Assembly (NCBI RefSeq): GCF_902830275.1
Contig: NZ_CADESW010000002.1
Span: forward strand, 62,001-126,000
Direction of reading: 5' to 3'
From: Burkholderia stagnalis
GTDB taxonomy: Bacteria; Pseudomonadota; Gammaproteobacteria; Burkholderiales; Burkholderiaceae
Length of the DNA: 64,000 bases
Shown: positions 27,298 through 36,266 of the stretch, one piece after another
How the letters are laid out: the number at the start of each line of letters is the position of its first letter
How positions within the stretch are numbered: the stretch's first letter is position 1
The notes under the pieces: model-generated
Seen by the model: the letters and a program-made list of their open reading frames with translations, nothing else
Database searches by the model: none
Told to the model about the DNA's origin: nothing
Made by a program: the position numbers and the translations under genes

Positions 27298-27303
27298 TAT
27301 ACT
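27298..27303 (+). promoter_or_regulatory. Candidate -10 element of the family 2 glycosyltransferase gene
   Basis: TATACT (context GGGTATACTCTC), 31 bases before the start codon. No -35 hexamer at standard distance. Confidence 0.4.
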
Positions 27304-27333
27304 CTCGCTCACCTTCGATCCGTACGATTTTTC

Positions 27334-28092
27334 ATGGCTGAACCTACGCTCGGCGTCGCCATCATCGCCCACAACGCGGCCCGCCGGCTCGCGCAATGCC
27401 TGGACGCGCTCGCCTTCGCGAACGACATCGTCGTCGTCGACGGCGGCAGCACCGACGACACCGTCGAGATCGCCCGAGCGCATGGCGCCCGCGTGATCGT
27501 CGCCGCCGACTGGCCGGGCTTCGGGCCGCAGAAGAATCGCGCGCTCGCGGCGCTGTCGACCGACTGGGTGCTGTCGATCGATACCGACGAAGTCGTGTCG
27601 GACGAACTCGCCGCGGCGATCCGCGCGGCGATCCGCGCACCGGAGGCCGACGTCTATGCGATCGATCGCCTGTCGGCGTTCTGCGGCCGCTGGGTGCATC
27701 ACAGCGGCTGGTATCCGGACTGGATCCCGCGGCTGTTCCGGCGCGGCGCCGCCCGCTTCTCGGACGACCTCGTCCACGAACGGCTGGTGTTCGACAGCCG
27801 CGCCGCGCGGCTCGACGGCAAGCTGTTTCATTATTCGTACGACGACATCGAAGCGGTGCTGCGCAAGCTCGACGCGTATTCGAGCGCCGGCGCGCGGCAG
27901 CGCCGTGCGGCCGGCGAGCGCGCGACGGTCGGCAAGGCCATCCGGCGGGGATTGTGGGCGTTCGTGCGGACCTACGTGCTGCGGCGCGGGTTTCTCGACG
28001 GGCGGGCGGGACTGATGATCGCGGTATTCAACGCGGAGACGGTGTACTACCGCTTCCTGAAGCTCGCGCACGACGACACACCCGCGTCCTAG
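27334..28092 (+). CDS. Family 2 glycosyltransferase (WaaE/KdtX-like)
   Basis: A 252-residue GT-A fold glycosyltransferase. LGVAIIAHNAARRLAQCLDA opens the nucleotide-sugar domain. DIVVVDGGSTDDTVEIA and the metal-binding SIDTDE motif (about residues 77-82) follow, then WVHHSGWYPDWIPRLFRRG, typical of the lipopolysaccharide core glucosyltransferases related to WaaE. Cytoplasmic face of the inner membrane; donor probably UDP-glucose by family. It converges with the minus-strand lipopolysaccharide cluster and probably completes the same pathway. Confidence 0.88.
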   Translation: MAEPTLGVAIIAHNAARRLAQCLDALAFANDIVVVDGGSTDDTVEIARAHGARVIVAADWPGFGPQKNRALAALSTDWVLSIDTDEVVSDELAAAIRAAIRAPEADVYAIDRLSAFCGRWVHHSGWYPDWIPRLFRRGAARFSDDLVHERLVFDSRAARLDGKLFHYSYDDIEAVLRKLDAYSSAGARQRRAAGERATVGKAIRRGLWAFVRTYVLRRGFLDGRAGLMIAVFNAETVYYRFLKLAHDDTPAS

Positions 28093-28131
28093 GCCGACAC
28101 TGCGGCCACCGCAGCCAGTGGCGCGCCGGGA

Positions 28132-29346
28132 TTACGCGCCGCCGCGCGGCAACGCAGACACGTCGATGATCGATTCGCGCGGCGCCTCGACGGCCGGGCG
28201 GCCTTCGACGAGCGCCGCTGCGACGGCAATCACGCGTTGCGCGGAAAGCTCCGTCAGGCAGCGGCTCCAGCTTTCGAGATGACGGTCGCAGCCTTCGAGC
28301 TTGCACGGCACGCAATCGCCTTCGCCCTGCATCAGGTAGACGTTGCCGCGCTGCGCCGAGCCGCGCAGCGGCCACGGCTCGTCGTGCGCGGGCCAGTTGG
28401 CGGGCCACGGCCCCCAGCGAACCGGGTTGGACGGCCCGAACAGCGCGAGCGTCGGCGTGCCGCACGCAGCGGCGACATGGGTCGCGCCGGTGTCCGGCCC
28501 CACGAACAGCCGCGCGCGGCGAATCAGCTCGGCCGTCTCCCCGAACGTCAGGCGTCCGACGAAATTCGCGACCGGCTCGCCCGCCGCCGCCACGATCCGC
28601 TGCGCATACTCGACTTCCGCGGCGCCCGGCCCGCCGCTCAGCGCGACGTCGAAACCGCTCGCGCGCGCCCAACGGATCAGGTCGGCCCAGCCGTCTTCAC
28701 GCCACTGCTTGTAGCGGAACATCGGCGACGGATGCAGCACGACGTGCGGCCGCGTGCGCGACAGCGCGGACGGCCCGTACAGCAGCGCGTCGAATCGCGC
28801 GATGCGCGCCGGATCGGTGCCGATGCCCGGTGCGACCACTTCCGCGCAAGGCGTCACGCCCAGCGCTTCGGCAATCGCGAGACTGCTCGTCACCGTGTGG
28901 ACGTCGCCGTGCCGGTTCAGCGCGATGCCGTCCAGCATGAAGCGCGTCAGCCGCGTGACCCGCTCCGGATCGACGAGCCCGACGCGCCGGCGCCCGGCGA
29001 ACCACGTGTAGAAACGGGCCCGATCCGAGCTGATCGCCGCGCACGCGAGGTCGTAGCGGCGCCAGAGGCGGGCCGCGTCGGCGAACCGCTCGCGCGGCTT
29101 CGCGCGCTGCGCGACGACGATCACGCGGCGGATGTCGGGATTGTGCTCGAGCACGCCCTCGGTGCCGCGAAACACGACCATGTCGATCTGCGCGTCGGGC
29201 CACTGCCGCTTCAGCGAGCGGACCAGCGGCGTCGTCAGCAGCACGTCGCCGATTCTGCGGGTGCAGGCGACCAGGATGCTGCGCGGCGGCGTAGCGAGCG
29301 TAAGGGAAGCGGTCACGGCGGGTATCGGCGAGGAAGAGCGGGCCAT
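28132..29346 (-). CDS. Family 9 glycosyltransferase (heptosyltransferase-like)
   Basis: A 404-residue GT-B enzyme of the ADP-heptose:lipopolysaccharide heptosyltransferase family. VACTRRIGDVLLTTPLVRSL is the N-terminal signature, VVLHPSPMFRYKQW the linker region, and FVGPDTGATHVAAACGTPTL the C-terminal donor site. A cysteine-rich stretch near the end (GDCVPCKLEGCDRH) is common in this branch. ATG 29346 is chosen because the longer frame (29475) overlaps the upstream gene. It is the last gene of the minus-strand lipopolysaccharide series, 37 bases after the previous one. Confidence 0.9.
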   Translation of the reverse strand: MARSSSPIPAVTASLTLATPPRSILVACTRRIGDVLLTTPLVRSLKRQWPDAQIDMVVFRGTEGVLEHNPDIRRVIVVAQRAKPRERFADAARLWRRYDLACAAISSDRARFYTWFAGRRRVGLVDPERVTRLTRFMLDGIALNRHGDVHTVTSSLAIAEALGVTPCAEVVAPGIGTDPARIARFDALLYGPSALSRTRPHVVLHPSPMFRYKQWREDGWADLIRWARASGFDVALSGGPGAAEVEYAQRIVAAAGEPVANFVGRLTFGETAELIRRARLFVGPDTGATHVAAACGTPTLALFGPSNPVRWGPWPANWPAHDEPWPLRGSAQRGNVYLMQGEGDCVPCKLEGCDRHLESWSRCLTELSAQRVIAVAAALVEGRPAVEAPRESIIDVSALPRGGA

Positions 29347-29383
29347 TTTAGCGAAATCGCGTTGCGCGAACCATGCGAGCGGC

Positions 29384-30625
29384 TCAGCGCGCAGCCGCGA
29401 GCAGGCCGTCGGCGAGCGCGGCGAACCGCCGGTTCGCGGCCGGCACGTCGAAGGTCGCGATCCGCGCCGCCGCATTGGGCGCGAGCGCCGCGCGCACGGC
29501 CCCGTCGGTTACGAGGCGTTCCAGCGCGGCCGACATGGCGTCGACGTCGCCGACCGGCACGAGCATGCCCGCGCGGCCGCCGTCGAGCATGTCGCGCGGG
29601 CCGGTCGGGCAGTCGGCCGCGAGGACCGGCGTGCCGAGCGCCATTGCTTCGCCGAGCACCATCGGTGCGCCTTCGTAGCGGCTGCTCAGCACCAGCGCTT
29701 CGGCGACGCGAACGTACGGGAACGGATTCGCGCAGTAGCCGACGAAGTGCACGGCATCTCTAATCCGCAATTGGTCCGCGAGCTGCTCGAGCGCCGTGCG
29801 ATCCGGCCCGTCGCCGAGCAGCACGAGATCCGCGGCGTCCGGCCGGCGCGCACGCCATTGCGCATACGCGCGCAGCAGCGTGCGGTGATCCTTCTGCCCT
29901 TCGTCGAGCCGCGCCACCGACACGACGAAGCGTTCGGCCGGGCGCTCGAACGGCGCCGTCGCGCGCCGCCGGATCGCGTCGATGTCGATCACGTTCGGCA
30001 GCTCGACGATCCGCACGCCGGAGCCGGCGAACATCTTCTCGGCCTCCTGCCGCATCGCGGCCGTCAGCACCGCGATCGCGGCGTAGCGCGCGTACTGGCG
30101 CGTGCGGCGCGCCATGTACGCATCGCCCTTGTGGCCGAAGCGCGCGACGAAGCTGTAATGGCTGACGCCGAGCCACGGCGCCGTGCCGCGGCCGGCGATT
30201 CGCCGCAGCGAGAAATCGAAGTCGCAGACGAGGTCGTAGCCGGCGGCGAGCTGCAGGAAGCGGCGCGCGACGAGCGGGCGGATCGCCGCATGCGTCGTCA
30301 GCTTGTGCAGCAGCTTCTCGCCGAACCGCAGGCGGCGGCTGCGCTCGAGCTGGTGCAGCGCGTGCGACCAGCGTGAGGTTGCGAGCACGTGAACCGGCAC
30401 GTCGGCCGGAATCGCGCCGCTGCGCCGCAGCGCGTCCAGATCGGCGGTCGGAAACGCGACCGACAGCGCAGGCGCGATCACCCGCCGGTCGAGCGCGTTC
30501 AGCCACGCGACCAGCGCGGTTTCGGTGCCGCCGCGGCCGAAGTCGTCGATATGGAACAGCACGCGCACCGGCTTGCCGTTGGCAGTGTGCGCGGCTGCGG
30601 CGGCACGCGTCAGGACGTCGTTCAT
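29384..30625 (-). CDS. Group 1 (GT4-type) glycosyltransferase
   Basis: A 413-residue GT-B glycosyltransferase. RVLFHIDDFGRGGTETALVAW is the acceptor-domain start, VVSVARLDEGQKDHRTLLRA the interdomain region, and SSRYEGAPMVLGEAMALGTPVLAADCPTG the EX7E-type donor site. It probably adds a core or O-antigen sugar on the cytoplasmic side. ATG 30625 follows the O-antigen ligase stop by one base and has GGAAAG upstream. The extra residues to 30673 overlap the ligase gene and are rejected. Confidence 0.9.
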   Translation of the reverse strand: MNDVLTRAAAAAHTANGKPVRVLFHIDDFGRGGTETALVAWLNALDRRVIAPALSVAFPTADLDALRRSGAIPADVPVHVLATSRWSHALHQLERSRRLRFGEKLLHKLTTHAAIRPLVARRFLQLAAGYDLVCDFDFSLRRIAGRGTAPWLGVSHYSFVARFGHKGDAYMARRTRQYARYAAIAVLTAAMRQEAEKMFAGSGVRIVELPNVIDIDAIRRRATAPFERPAERFVVSVARLDEGQKDHRTLLRAYAQWRARRPDAADLVLLGDGPDRTALEQLADQLRIRDAVHFVGYCANPFPYVRVAEALVLSSRYEGAPMVLGEAMALGTPVLAADCPTGPRDMLDGGRAGMLVPVGDVDAMSAALERLVTDGAVRAALAPNAAARIATFDVPAANRRFAALADGLLAAAR

Positions 30626-30626
30626 G

Positions 30627-31910
30627 TCAGTTCGCTTTCCATTGCGCGCGGGGCATCCCGGCGTGGCGTTCACCGTAGCCCAACACCAGCCCCGCGAACG
30701 ACCAGAACGCGAGCATCGTCGTCCGCCACATGAAATCGTCCACCACGTTCTTGGTGATCATACCGGCGACGAGCGCGACGCCGCCGGCGGCAATCCACGG
30801 GTTGCTGTGCCGCAGGCGCCAGAAGGCGATCACAAGCGCCAGCAGCAGCCACGCATGCAGGAACAAGCCGATCCAGCCGGTCTGCAGCCAGGTGTTGAGA
30901 AAGAGATTGTGCGCGTGCGTCAACGCCTGCGGCTCGAGTTCGAGCAAATCACGCGGCATCACGCTGCGGTACGCCATCCCCGGCAGCGGCTTGCCGAAGC
31001 CGATGCCCGTCCATGCATGCTGGCGTCCCTGGTCGCCGTAGAACTTCCACAGCTTCGGCCGCGTGTCCGACGACAGCGTATCGCCGAGCGCAGTCATGCC
31101 GGACGGCACGTAAATAGGGAGGCCCGCCACCGAGATGTCGCGCGAGCTGGCGAGGGGCGGCGGCGCGTCGTGATAGCGCAGTCGCGCGCTCAGCTCGAGC
31201 GTGCCGACCGCGCCGGCGCCGAGCACGGCCACCGCCAGCGCCGCCAGCAGCAAATGGCGGCGGTACAGCGGATACAGACCGGCCAGCAGCGTGATCGCGG
31301 CGGCCGGCCAAAAAAAACGATTGAGGGTCGCCAGGCCGACCAGCACGCACAGCACGAGACCTGCGCCGCCGACCCAGCGCCAGTTGCGCTTCGGCACCAG
31401 GAATGCACAGAACAGCGCCATCGCGAACACCATCAGCGAACTGGTATGGCCGACCCGCGCATAGAAGCGAACCGGAAACGTCTCCGGCGTCGGCGGCTGC
31501 AGGCGGCCCCAGTAGAGCACGCTGATCACAGCCAGCAGCGCGCACGCGAGCCACACGGCCAGCGTGACGCGCTCCGGGCGCTCGACGCGCGTGCCGAACA
31601 GCCAGAAGCCCCAGAACGTCAGCAGCGGATACAGGACCTCGTCGAGCCAGGCATGCATGCTGACGCCCGGGAACGCCGACCAGCGCACCGACGCGAGGGT
31701 CCAGGCCGCCCACCCGGCGATCGGGACGAACAGCGGCCAGCGGAACGGCGCCGGGCGCGTGGACGAGAAGACAGCCGCCACGAGTGCGATGGCGACGAGC
31801 GCCAGACCGTTGTTCACGAACGCCGCCATGTGCCCGAACATGACCGCGAACATCACGACCGGGCAGCCGATCCACAGGAGACGCTCGATACGCGCCGAGG
31901 TAACAGTCAT
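30627..31910 (-). CDS. waaL: O-antigen ligase family protein
   Basis: A 427-residue polytopic inner-membrane protein with about eleven helices that would transfer undecaprenyl-linked O antigen to the lipid A core in the periplasm. The Wzy/WaaL-type periplasmic loop near the C-terminus carries GIGFGKPLPG and ALTHAHNLFLNTWLQTGWIG, where the histidine of the H-x-x-x-L/N pattern is conserved in ligases. The start overlaps the stop of the upstream family 9 transferase as ATGA. The coding strand contains eight consecutive T (31317-31310, codons for RFFW), unusual in this GC-rich gene and able to cause slippage. Confidence 0.87.
   Translation of the reverse strand: MTVTSARIERLLWIGCPVVMFAVMFGHMAAFVNNGLALVAIALVAAVFSSTRPAPFRWPLFVPIAGWAAWTLASVRWSAFPGVSMHAWLDEVLYPLLTFWGFWLFGTRVERPERVTLAVWLACALLAVISVLYWGRLQPPTPETFPVRFYARVGHTSSLMVFAMALFCAFLVPKRNWRWVGGAGLVLCVLVGLATLNRFFWPAAAITLLAGLYPLYRRHLLLAALAVAVLGAGAVGTLELSARLRYHDAPPPLASSRDISVAGLPIYVPSGMTALGDTLSSDTRPKLWKFYGDQGRQHAWTGIGFGKPLPGMAYRSVMPRDLLELEPQALTHAHNLFLNTWLQTGWIGLFLHAWLLLALVIAFWRLRHSNPWIAAGGVALVAGMITKNVVDDFMWRTTMLAFWSFAGLVLGYGERHAGMPRAQWKAN
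31310..31317 (-). repeat. Homopolymer T8 tract within waaL
   Basis: Eight identical bases (T on the coding strand) inside the codons for R-F-F-W of the O-antigen ligase, the longest A/T homopolymer I noticed within a gene here. The present length keeps the gene in frame. Confidence 0.9.
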
Positions 31911-33037
31911 CGAACTTGCACCAGTACTTGTTGAAGTGCGTCGCGCACCGCGTCCACCGTCAACGCGCTCATGCATGCCGCCGTGCCTTCATGCCAGGCA
32001 ACGCACGTCGTCGCGTTCCGATCGCAGCGCCGGATCCATCGGACGTGGCGCTGGAAAATATAGGGCTGGTCGCGGCACGGCATGTCGGCGATCGTGAGCG
32101 CGACGAACGGGACGTCGCGCCAGTAGCGGCCGGCGCCGTGCACGACCGCGCTGCCGGGCCCGAACAGCGCGACGGTCGGCACGCCGATGAGCCGCGCGAG
32201 ATGCGCGACGCCCGTATCGGGGCAGACGATCGCCTGCGCACCTGCATACAGATGCCACAGATCCGCGAGACCGAGCTGGCCCGCGAAGTTCGGCTGTCCG
32301 TCGCGCGGGCCGATCGCGTCGATCAGGTCGACCTCGCTCTTGCCGCCGCTCCAGACCGGCAGGTAGCCGGCTGCCTCCACGTCGGCCGCGAGCGCGCGCC
32401 AGCGTTCGAGCGGCCAGCGCTTGACCGCCGTGCTCGCGCCGGGATGCAGCACCACATACGGCCGCTCGCGCAGCGACGCGGGCAGCGCGGCCGCGGCGGG
32501 CGGCGCCGGCCAGTCGTCCGGCCGATACGCGCGCGGTGGCGAGCCGTCGACGAGATCCGCAATCAGGTCGCCCCACGCGGTCGGCACATCGGGATAAGGG
32601 TGCGCCTCGTCGACGGGCCAGTTCTTCCACGCGGGGGCGTCGCCGGCATGCGCGACGATCCAGCGGCAGCCGGCGCCAAGCGCGAGCCAGCTGTGACGAT
32701 TGTCCGCCGCCACGATGCCGAGGTCGTACGGCCCCGACGCCAGCAGCCGCCGCACCGATGCGGGGTCGCGGGGATCGAACGCGAACGCGTGCACGCCAAA
32801 CGGCTCGCGCGCGAACAGCGGCGCGATCGCCTTCGGACAGGCGAGCACGATCCGCGCGGCCGGATACTGCTCGCGCAATTTCGCGAGCAGCGGCGTGAGC
32901 AGCAGCGTATCGCCGAGCAGCAGATGATGTGCGACGAGAATGCTCGCGGGCCGTTGCGGCTTGCGTCGCAACGGCTTGAACAGCAATCTCGGCAGAGCCC
33001 GCGCGAAGATGTGGATACGTCCGGGAAAACGGCTCAT
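31907..33037 (-). CDS. Family 9 glycosyltransferase (heptosyltransferase-like)
   Basis: A 376-residue GT-B protein of the lipopolysaccharide heptosyltransferase family. ILVAHHLLLGDTLLLTPLLAKL forms the N-terminal signature with a D-T-L-L variant. VVLHPGASTAVKRWPLERW and VCPDTGVAHLARLIGVPTVALFGPG give the donor site. The N-terminus is basic with an amphipathic stretch. The start is taken at ATG 33037, which has no clear ribosome site. A 22-codon open frame with a good GGAGA site ends four bases before it, suggesting coupling; ATG 33091 is an alternative. The stop overlaps waaL. Confidence 0.87.
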   Translation of the reverse strand: MSRFPGRIHIFARALPRLLFKPLRRKPQRPASILVAHHLLLGDTLLLTPLLAKLREQYPAARIVLACPKAIAPLFAREPFGVHAFAFDPRDPASVRRLLASGPYDLGIVAADNRHSWLALGAGCRWIVAHAGDAPAWKNWPVDEAHPYPDVPTAWGDLIADLVDGSPPRAYRPDDWPAPPAAAALPASLRERPYVVLHPGASTAVKRWPLERWRALAADVEAAGYLPVWSGGKSEVDLIDAIGPRDGQPNFAGQLGLADLWHLYAGAQAIVCPDTGVAHLARLIGVPTVALFGPGSAVVHGAGRYWRDVPFVALTIADMPCRDQPYIFQRHVRWIRRCDRNATTCVAWHEGTAACMSALTVDAVRDALQQVLVQVR

Positions 33038-33041
33038 CGGT

Positions 33042-33110
33042 TCAACGGCAGGCAGTCTCGACGCGGGGATTCGCTGTGCGCATTGGCCCAACGAACGGCC
33101 ACGTCGTCAT
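33042..33110 (-). CDS. Possible 22-codon leader peptide before the family 9 transferase
   Basis: ATG 33110 follows GGAGAGTTCGC and opens a 22-codon frame beginning MTTWPFVGPMRTANPR and ending in TACR. Its TGA stop lies four bases before ATG 33037. The strong ribosome site here and the weak one at the transferase suggest translational coupling. No similarity is recognised, and it could be chance. Confidence 0.35.
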   Translation of the reverse strand: MTTWPFVGPMRTANPRVETACR

Positions 33111-33248
33111 GCGAACTCTCCATATGATCGTATTAATTGAGCTGGGATGAGCGTGCGTGGAGCGCCATGCGCCCCGGTCCGCGCGCCCGGACACGCGTCG
33201 CGCAACCGTCCTTCGGCTGACGCAGGCCGCCGGGTCGCGGGCCGCAAG

Positions 33249-33254
33249 AGTATA
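33249..33254 (-). promoter_or_regulatory. Candidate -10 element inside the lipopolysaccharide cluster
   Basis: TATACT on the minus strand in the 288-base gap between the two transferase genes; it would give an internal transcript for the downstream four genes. No -35 match. The gap otherwise holds the small leader frame and an AT-rich patch near 33120-33140. Confidence 0.35.
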
Positions 33255-33325
33255 CCATCGCGCCCCTTCCACTCCGGGGGCCGAAAGCGCGCCGTCAGGC
33301 CGGAGCCGGCGCCGCCCGTCGGCCG

Positions 33326-34411
33326 CTAGGCCGGCGTGCGTTCATGGATCTCGCGGGCGAGCGCCAGCAACTGTTCGACATGGTGGCCGACGCCCGGATC
33401 GTAGCCCACCGCGCCCTGCGCGACGGCCGCGCGGTCGCCGCCTCCGCTCGCACGCGAGCGGGCTACCGCGGCCGCGATGGCTGCGCGCAACGACGCGACG
33501 TCGTTCGGGGTGAACGCGAGCTTCGCATGATCCGCGATCGCGTCGTGACAGCCGAGCGTCGTCGGCAGGATGACCGGCGTGCCGCACATCACGGATTCGA
33601 TGCCGACCAGCCCGAACGGCTCGTACTTCGATGCGAGGATCGTGTAGTCGGCTGCACGGTAGCCATCCTCGATGTCCTTCACATAGCCGATGTAGCGCAG
33701 TTGCGACGACGTCCGCTCCGGCGGCCGGCCGGCGACCGCCACCACCACCGATGCGTCGACGCCTTCGCGCAGCGCCGCCTCGATCAGCGGCAGGCCCTTG
33801 CGCGCGTGGCTGCTCGACGGAAACAGCAGCACGATGTCACGCTCGCCGAAGCCGAAGCGGCGCCGCAGCGCCGCGCGGGCCGCGTCATCGACCGGCGAGA
33901 AGCGCTGCGCGTCGACCGGCGGGTACAGCATGCGGATCTTCGCGTCGTCGACCGCGTACAGCGTACGCAGCTCGTCGCGCATCATCGGCGAATGCGCGAC
34001 GACGTAGCGCGCCGCCGCGTACTGCCTGCTCTCCAGCGCGATCTGCCGCCGGTCGAAGAACGTCGGCGTGCGGCCGATCGCGCGCAGGAAGCCGCGGTGC
34101 GTGCCGCCGCAGATCGCGATGTCGGAACAGTCGACGCGGTTGCAGCCGATCAGCACGTCGACGCCCGCCGCGCGGCGGGCGGCGCGCAGCCGCCACGCGA
34201 ACCAGCCATCGCGCAATTTGCCGGGGAGGAACGACACGTCGATGCGGTGCGGCTCGACGAGCCGCGCCTCCGGAATCGTCGTATCGATCTTGCGTGCGAA
34301 AAACGCGGGCGTGATGCCCGCGTCCGCGATGCCGCGCGCGAGATCGATCGCATAGCGCTCGAGGCCGCCGCCATGCTTCAGCGCGTTGCCGGAAAGGCCG
34401 ATCTTCATCAT
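33326..34411 (-). CDS. Group 1 (GT4-type) glycosyltransferase
   Basis: A 361-residue GT-B glycosyltransferase. KIGLSGNALKHGGGLERYAI is the acceptor-side glycine loop, LLFPSSSHARKGLPLIEAAL the interdomain hinge, and ASKYEPFGLVGIESVMCGTPVI the EX7E donor motif. VVAHSPMMRDEL and AICGGTHRGFLRA resemble WaaG-type core glucosyltransferases. It follows msbA by 37 bases on the same strand, so it is probably co-transcribed. It most likely acts on the lipopolysaccharide core; sugar and linkage cannot be read. Confidence 0.88.
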   Translation of the reverse strand: MMKIGLSGNALKHGGGLERYAIDLARGIADAGITPAFFARKIDTTIPEARLVEPHRIDVSFLPGKLRDGWFAWRLRAARRAAGVDVLIGCNRVDCSDIAICGGTHRGFLRAIGRTPTFFDRRQIALESRQYAAARYVVAHSPMMRDELRTLYAVDDAKIRMLYPPVDAQRFSPVDDAARAALRRRFGFGERDIVLLFPSSSHARKGLPLIEAALREGVDASVVVAVAGRPPERTSSQLRYIGYVKDIEDGYRAADYTILASKYEPFGLVGIESVMCGTPVILPTTLGCHDAIADHAKLAFTPNDVASLRAAIAAAVARSRASGGGDRAAVAQGAVGYDPGVGHHVEQLLALAREIHERTPA

Positions 34412-34448
34412 CGCGCGCGGGCCATCGAATCAACGGGACGCCGCATGT

Positions 34449-36236
34449 TCAACCGGCCTCCTGCTGGAACTGGATCCGGTGCAGGTGCGCATACAGGCCG
34501 TCGCGGTCGAGCAGCTCCGCGTGGCTGCCGCTCTCGACGATGCGGCCGCCGTCCATCACGAGGATCCGGTCCGCGCGCTCGATCGTCGACAGGCGGTGCG
34601 CGATCACGAGCGTCGTGCGCCCCTTCATCAATGTCTCGAGCGCGGCCTGGACGTGGCGCTCGGATTCCGAATCGAGCGCCGACGTGGCCTCGTCGAGAAT
34701 CAGGATCGGCGCATCCTTGTAGATCGCCCGCGCGATCGCGAGGCGTTGCCGCTGGCCGCCCGACAGGCGCATGCCGTTGTCGCCGACCAGCGTGTCGAGG
34801 CCTTCCGGCATCGCCTCGACCGTGCTCAGCAGGTTGGCCGCGCGCAACGCGGCGATCACGCGCTCGCGGTCCGGCGTCTCGCCGTACGCGACGTTGCTCG
34901 CGATCGTGTCGTTGAACAACACCACGTCCTGGCTCACCATCGCGATCTGGCTGCGCAGGTCGTGCAGCCGGTATTCCGGCAGCGCGACGCCGTCGACCAG
35001 GATCTTGCCGCTCGTCGGGTCGAAAAAGCGCGGCAGCAGGTTGACGAGCGTGGTCTTGCCGCTGCCCGACGGCCCGGCCAGCGCGACCATCTCGCCGGGC
35101 GCGACGTCGAACGTCACGCGATCGAGCGTCGGCTTGCCGGACGACGTGCCGTACGCGAACGACACGTCGCGAAACTCGACCCGGCCGGTCGCGCGGGCGA
35201 GCGGCTTGCCGCCGCCTTCCGGCTCGCGCGGCTCGTCGATCAGGCCGAAGATCAGCTCGGCGGCCGTCATGCCGCGCTGCAGCGGCTGGTTGACGTCCAT
35301 CAGGTGCTTGAGCGGCGAGATGATCAGCAGCATCGCGGTGACGAACGCGACGAAACCGCCCACCGTCGTCTGGTCGTTCGCGGACTGCACGACGGCGATC
35401 GTCAGCACGACCGCGAGCGCGATCGACGCGAGGAACTGCGTGATCGGCTGCGCGAGGCCGCCGGATACGATCATCCGCATCGAATAGCCGCGCAGGCGCC
35501 GGCTCAGCGTGTTGAAGCGGTCGATCTCGTACTGCTCGCCGTTGTGGATCTTCACGACCTTGTAGCCGCCGACCGTCTCCTCGACGATGTACGCGAGCTG
35601 GTTCGTGAGCGTCTGGTGTTCGCGGTTCAGGCGGCGCAGCCGGCGGTTGATCTTGCCGACGACCCAGCCGATGCACGGCAGCAGCACCGCGACGATCAGC
35701 GTCAGGCGCCAGTTCAGGTAGAACAGGTAGCCGAGCAGGAACAGGACCGTCAGCGAATCGCGCACGAGCGTGATCATCACGCCCATCAGCACGTTGAGCA
35801 CCTGGTTGACTTCGAACACGATCGCGTTGATCACCGTGCTCGCGGTCTCGCGCTGGAAGAACGACACGCCGGTGTGGATCATCCGCTCGAACATCTCGAT
35901 GCGCAGCTGGAGCAGGATCCGGTTCGACACGTATTGCAGCAGATAGCCGGACGCATACTGCGCAATCGCCCGCACGAGCGCGAGGCCGACGACCGCGAGC
36001 GGCACGTACAGCTTCGCGCTCACGTCGCCCTTCGCGCCGAAGCCGCGATCGAGCAGCGGCTTCAGCAGCGCCGGGATCCCCGCCTCGGTGCCGGCGACGG
36101 CGGCCATCGCCAGCACGCCCGCGAGCAGCACCCACAGGAGCGGCTTCACGTAGGGCCACAGACGGCGCGCGACGACCACGGGCGACGACGCGTCCTGTCC
36201 GCCTATGGGTTTGCTAAGAGTAGGCTTGACGCTCAA
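34449..36236 (-). CDS. msbA: Lipid A export ABC transporter MsbA
   Basis: A 595-residue half-transporter, homodimeric, flipping lipid A-core across the inner membrane. Six-helix membrane domain in residues 1-320, then an ATPase domain: Walker [13 protein letters not shown] (about 387), Q-loop [14 protein letters not shown], signature [14 protein letters not shown], Walker [13 protein letters not shown] and the H-loop [10 protein letters not shown]. Length and sequence fit MsbA rather than a drug exporter, and the neighbours are lipopolysaccharide genes. It starts 30 bases after dnaE stops. Unlike enterobacteria, lpxK is not adjacent. Confidence 0.94.
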   Translation of the reverse strand: MSVKPTLSKPIGGQDASSPVVVARRLWPYVKPLLWVLLAGVLAMAAVAGTEAGIPALLKPLLDRGFGAKGDVSAKLYVPLAVVGLALVRAIAQYASGYLLQYVSNRILLQLRIEMFERMIHTGVSFFQRETASTVINAIVFEVNQVLNVLMGVMITLVRDSLTVLFLLGYLFYLNWRLTLIVAVLLPCIGWVVGKINRRLRRLNREHQTLTNQLAYIVEETVGGYKVVKIHNGEQYEIDRFNTLSRRLRGYSMRMIVSGGLAQPITQFLASIALAVVLTIAVVQSANDQTTVGGFVAFVTAMLLIISPLKHLMDVNQPLQRGMTAAELIFGLIDEPREPEGGGKPLARATGRVEFRDVSFAYGTSSGKPTLDRVTFDVAPGEMVALAGPSGSGKTTLVNLLPRFFDPTSGKILVDGVALPEYRLHDLRSQIAMVSQDVVLFNDTIASNVAYGETPDRERVIAALRAANLLSTVEAMPEGLDTLVGDNGMRLSGGQRQRLAIARAIYKDAPILILDEATSALDSESERHVQAALETLMKGRTTLVIAHRLSTIERADRILVMDGGRIVESGSHAELLDRDGLYAHLHRIQFQQEAG

Positions 36237-36266
36237 GATGTCCTCAAACGGATACGGATCCGGATT

